Assembly (NCBI GenBank): GCA_018242605.1
Contig: JAFEBP010000014.1
Location: forward strand, 346,314-410,313
Direction of reading: 5' to 3'
DNA length: 64,000 bases
Origin: Planctomycetota bacterium
Lineage (GTDB): Bacteria; Planctomycetota; Phycisphaerae; Phycisphaerales; UBA1924
Shown: positions 62,045 to 64,000 of the stretch, piece after piece
How the letters are laid out: every line of letters begins with the position of its first letter
How positions within the stretch are numbered: the stretch's first letter is position 1
Position numbers and translations under genes: made by a program
Notes under the pieces: model-generated
Database searches by the model: none
The model's input: only the letters and a program-made list of their open reading frames with translations
What the model was told of the DNA's origin: nothing

Positions 62045-63028
62045 ATGCACAAATCAGTTTTGCTCGCATCTATCGGTCTAGCCACAGGCATCGCCACCGC
62101 CCAGCCCACGCAATGGCGGGTGGAGAATGGAGGGAACGGTCACTGGTACGAGATCGTGTACCAAGATCGACCTTGGAGTTGGCCGACAGCAGATGTATTT
62201 GCACGGGGACGTGGCGGGTACTTGGCGACGATAACTTCCGTTGAAGAGAGCCGCTTTCTCGGAAGCCTTACCACATCAAATGGTTACTCCTTGGTCGTCG
62301 GAATGTACCAAGACGTTTCCGCCCCCGATTACTCTGAACCGGCTGGCGGTTGGCGATGGGTGACCGGCGAGCCAGTCTTGTTCTGGCCGTTTTGTAGTGG
62401 GTCTCCGACCGACCGAACGGGCCAATCAAACTTCGCAGTTGCTTATGGAGGTCCAAACCTCTGCCTTGGGGACTGCGGAGCGACACATTGCAATCAGTTC
62501 TTTGCGATCATCGAGTACTCTGCCGACTGCAACGGCAACGGGGTTGTGGATTATGGCGAGGTGGCGAGCGGGCAACTCGCCGACGCAGATCACAACGGGA
62601 TCCCGGATTGGATTGTGATTACTCGTCAGCCTTCCGACCAGTCTGCCGGAGTGGATACACCTATTACCTTCTTCGTGGAAGCCTCAACGCCGTACGGATG
62701 CGGCGAGGCGATGAGGTACCAATGGCAGCGACGCGATCCCCTTGTCACCAACCCTGACGCTCCGAATGCATGGATTGACCTTGAAGACGGCGCGGGATTC
62801 GTGAATACCAAGACGCCAGCGCTATTAATCAGTCGTCCGACACCCGCGATGGCAACCGGATATCGCTGCCGCATCAGCGGTTGCGGATGCCAGTCTGTTC
62901 CCGGCGCTGTTGTGTTCTCCGAATCGGTGAACTTCAACATCGCCTGCCCCGCCGACTTCAACGCCGACGGCGGCATCGACGGACAGGACATTCAGGCGTT
63001 CTTCGAGCGGTGGGAGAACGGCTGCTGA
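62045..63028 (+). CDS. Exported C-type-lectin-fold protein with GC-type dockerin
   Basis: 327 residues from ATG 62045 with AAGGAG 8 nt upstream. Signal peptide MHKSVLLASIGLATGIATA. Residues ~20-165 look like a C-type lectin domain (NGHWYEIVY, GGYLATITSVEESRFL, YSEPAGGWRWVTGEPVLFWPF, NQFFAIIEYS). Next a calcium-type loop (DCNGNGVVDYGEVASGQLADADHNGIPD), an Ig-like domain and one dockerin repeat (ADFNADGGIDGQDIQAFF) ending WENGC. It belongs to the same exported family as the three dockerin proteins at 21-28 kb, so it appears host-like rather than island cargo. Confidence 0.8.
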   Translation: MHKSVLLASIGLATGIATAQPTQWRVENGGNGHWYEIVYQDRPWSWPTADVFARGRGGYLATITSVEESRFLGSLTTSNGYSLVVGMYQDVSAPDYSEPAGGWRWVTGEPVLFWPFCSGSPTDRTGQSNFAVAYGGPNLCLGDCGATHCNQFFAIIEYSADCNGNGVVDYGEVASGQLADADHNGIPDWIVITRQPSDQSAGVDTPITFFVEASTPYGCGEAMRYQWQRRDPLVTNPDAPNAWIDLEDGAGFVNTKTPALLISRPTPAMATGYRCRISGCGCQSVPGAVVFSESVNFNIACPADFNADGGIDGQDIQAFFERWENGC

Positions 63029-63221
63029 ACGCGACCGAGGTTCGAAGCCCAACGATTCTGGATGGCCGGGCCCGAGCCGCGCAACATGATGGCGAGTCTG
63101 TCGTTGCCGGTGTTGCCTCGCGCACCGCATTCGGCGCAGCCGGGGCGGGCTCGCTGTTGCGCTACGCCTCTTCCACGAAAACGTAGCGCGTCATAGATCG
63201 CACGCGCCCCCGCCGGGCCCG

Positions 63222-63452
63222 CTACACCGCCGCGATCCACCCCGGCAGCGCCGCGGTGTTCTCGTCGTCCGAGCCGTACGCCTTGGGCTTCATGCTGCGC
63301 CCGCACCCGGCGCACCCGCAGAACGGCGCGCTCGTCTTCCCCGACGGCGCGACCAGCACGAACCCGGCCCAGCCCTCGCCGCGGCAGACGAAGCACTTGT
63401 TGCCCGCAAGAAACCGCCGCTCCAGCACCGCGACCTTGCGTTCAACGGTCAT
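63222..63452 (-). CDS. Small zinc-ribbon-like protein
   Basis: 76 residues from ATG 63452 (the longer frame above is Arg/Gly-rich and unlikely). Two cysteine pairs, CFVC and CGCAGC, flank a beta segment (GEGWAGFVLVAPSGKTSAPF), typical of a zinc-binding ribbon. Function unknown. It is convergent with the lectin gene across 193 bp. Confidence 0.55.
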   Translation of the reverse strand: MTVERKVAVLERRFLAGNKCFVCRGEGWAGFVLVAPSGKTSAPFCGCAGCGRSMKPKAYGSDDENTAALPGWIAAV

Positions 63453-63886
63453 GTCGTTGCTCCACCGCGCCGCGCCTTGGGGACCCGCGCGGGCGGGAAC
63501 ATCCCCGCCGCGGCGCACCGCGCTCCCCGCGACCAACAACCCAAATGCCCCGCGCGGCCGTTCGCTCCGCGCCGAACGCCGCCGCCGCCCGCCCCGCGCC
63601 GTTGCCGCCACGTTGGCCCACGCCGCGTTCGTTCTCGGTAGGACGCCCAACGCCCCGCCCGGTGCGGCGGCCCCGCGTGCGCAACCGTCGCCCGCCGCGG
63701 GGGCGTTCGGAGCCCGCTAGGCGCGTTGTAGGCCGCGCCTAACGCCAAGGTCCGCAGTAACTGAAATCTCTGTTTTTCAAGCGGAATCATCGCCGCTTGG
63801 CCTTGCAATCCGCCGCCGGATCGGGCTTCATGTGTCATGTTCGCGGGGCGTCCCGCGACGCACGCAACGCACCGGAGAACGCAGCC
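63453..63886. other. Intergenic region
   Basis: 434 bp. Very GC-rich (63480-63720) with overlapping frames on both strands that read as Arg/Pro/Ala-rich text; no gene supported. The last 100 bp should contain the promoter and ribosome site for the gene at 63887. Confidence 0.45.
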
Positions 63887-64000
63887 ATGAAGAACGCACC
63901 CAAGACCAACGCCAAGAAGGCCGCGGCGCTCGCCGCCGCGACGGAGGCCGCCCGCGAGGCGCTTCTCATCGAGACGCTTGAAACCCGCGGCCGCGACGCC
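63887..64000 (+). CDS. 5' end of a gene running off the window (Lys/Ala-rich start)
   Basis: ATG 63887 with CCGGAGAACG upstream; 38 codons remain open to the window end. MKNAPKTNAKKAAALAAATEA then REALLIETLETRGRDA: a basic, Ala-rich N-terminus followed by a helix. Too short to identify. Confidence 0.55.
   Translation, partial: MKNAPKTNAKKAAALAAATEAAREALLIETLETRGRDA

Noticed and set aside
63256..63838. Open frames of 129-154 codons on both strands
   Set aside because: Arg/Pro/Ala-rich in both directions over a very GC-rich stretch, no ribosome sites and mutual overlap with the small zinc-ribbon gene.

Overview
The window looks like a chromosomal stretch of a high-GC planctomycete, probably class Phycisphaerae. 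The best clues are four exported proteins that end in a dockerin-like pair of DxNxDGGxDGxD repeats, with the chain stopping at or near Gly-Cys. This is the GC-type dockerin architecture known from that group. High GC, weak or absent Shine-Dalgarno sites at several genes, and abundant exported carbohydrate-active proteins fit. This assignment is inference; there is no rRNA or other phylogenetic marker here.

Region 1 (1-6276, minus strand) holds the N-terminal 1087 residues of a GH106-like glycoside hydrolase, an exported HAF-repeat protein and an exported seven-heme c-type cytochrome. Region 2 (6500-20289, minus strand) is a tightly packed redox operon. Its order of transcription is pntA1, pntA2, pntB (proton-translocating transhydrogenase), porG, porA, porB (pyruvate:ferredoxin oxidoreductase), two GltD-like FAD/Fe-S proteins, korA, korB, korG (2-oxoglutarate:ferredoxin oxidoreductase) and a divergent pyruvate kinase. 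Many junctions are 4-nt overlaps. The set links NAD(P)H, ferredoxin, pyruvate and 2-oxoglutarate pools.

Region 3 (21053-30339) holds three exported GC-dockerin proteins in a row (phosphoesterase, CotH-kinase-like, Ig-like) and a divergent GH2 glycosidase.

Region 4 (30358-36899) is the most interesting. It is an RNA-repair locus with rtcR divergent from a gene set carrying a Ro60/Rsr (TROVE) protein split into two cistrons, four tandem Y-RNA-like non-coding RNAs, rtcB (RNA ligase) and rtcA (RNA 3'-phosphate cyclase). A perfect 10-bp inverted repeat and a good sigma-54 promoter lie between rtcR and the Ro60 half-genes. I folded the four RNAs by hand. They share an outer helix, an asymmetric internal loop (5' side ATGC) and an inner helix with an invariant middle G-U pair and compensatory changes. 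Two of them carry a complete circularly permuted tRNA-like module (T-arm, closed acceptor hairpin, D-arm), one carries the T-arm part only, and one carries none. The closing helix of the last RNA is followed by five T and doubles as an intrinsic terminator 29 nt before rtcB.

Region 5 (37023-64000): after a UPF0175 gene, a comM/yifB gene is cut off at its Walker A region by a large serine recombinase. This marks the left end of a genomic island. The island carries replication-like and regulatory genes, a single-chain Type ISP restriction-modification enzyme, a HARE-HTH protein, hypotheticals, a short tyrosine recombinase, and a compact defence cluster (FRG protein, DUF3427-EVE-DUF3883 fusion, giant DUF4011-type helicase with C-terminal nuclease). 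The other half of comM is not in the window, so the right boundary is unknown. Host-style genes (a C-type-lectin dockerin protein, a zinc-finger protein and the start of one more gene) close the window.
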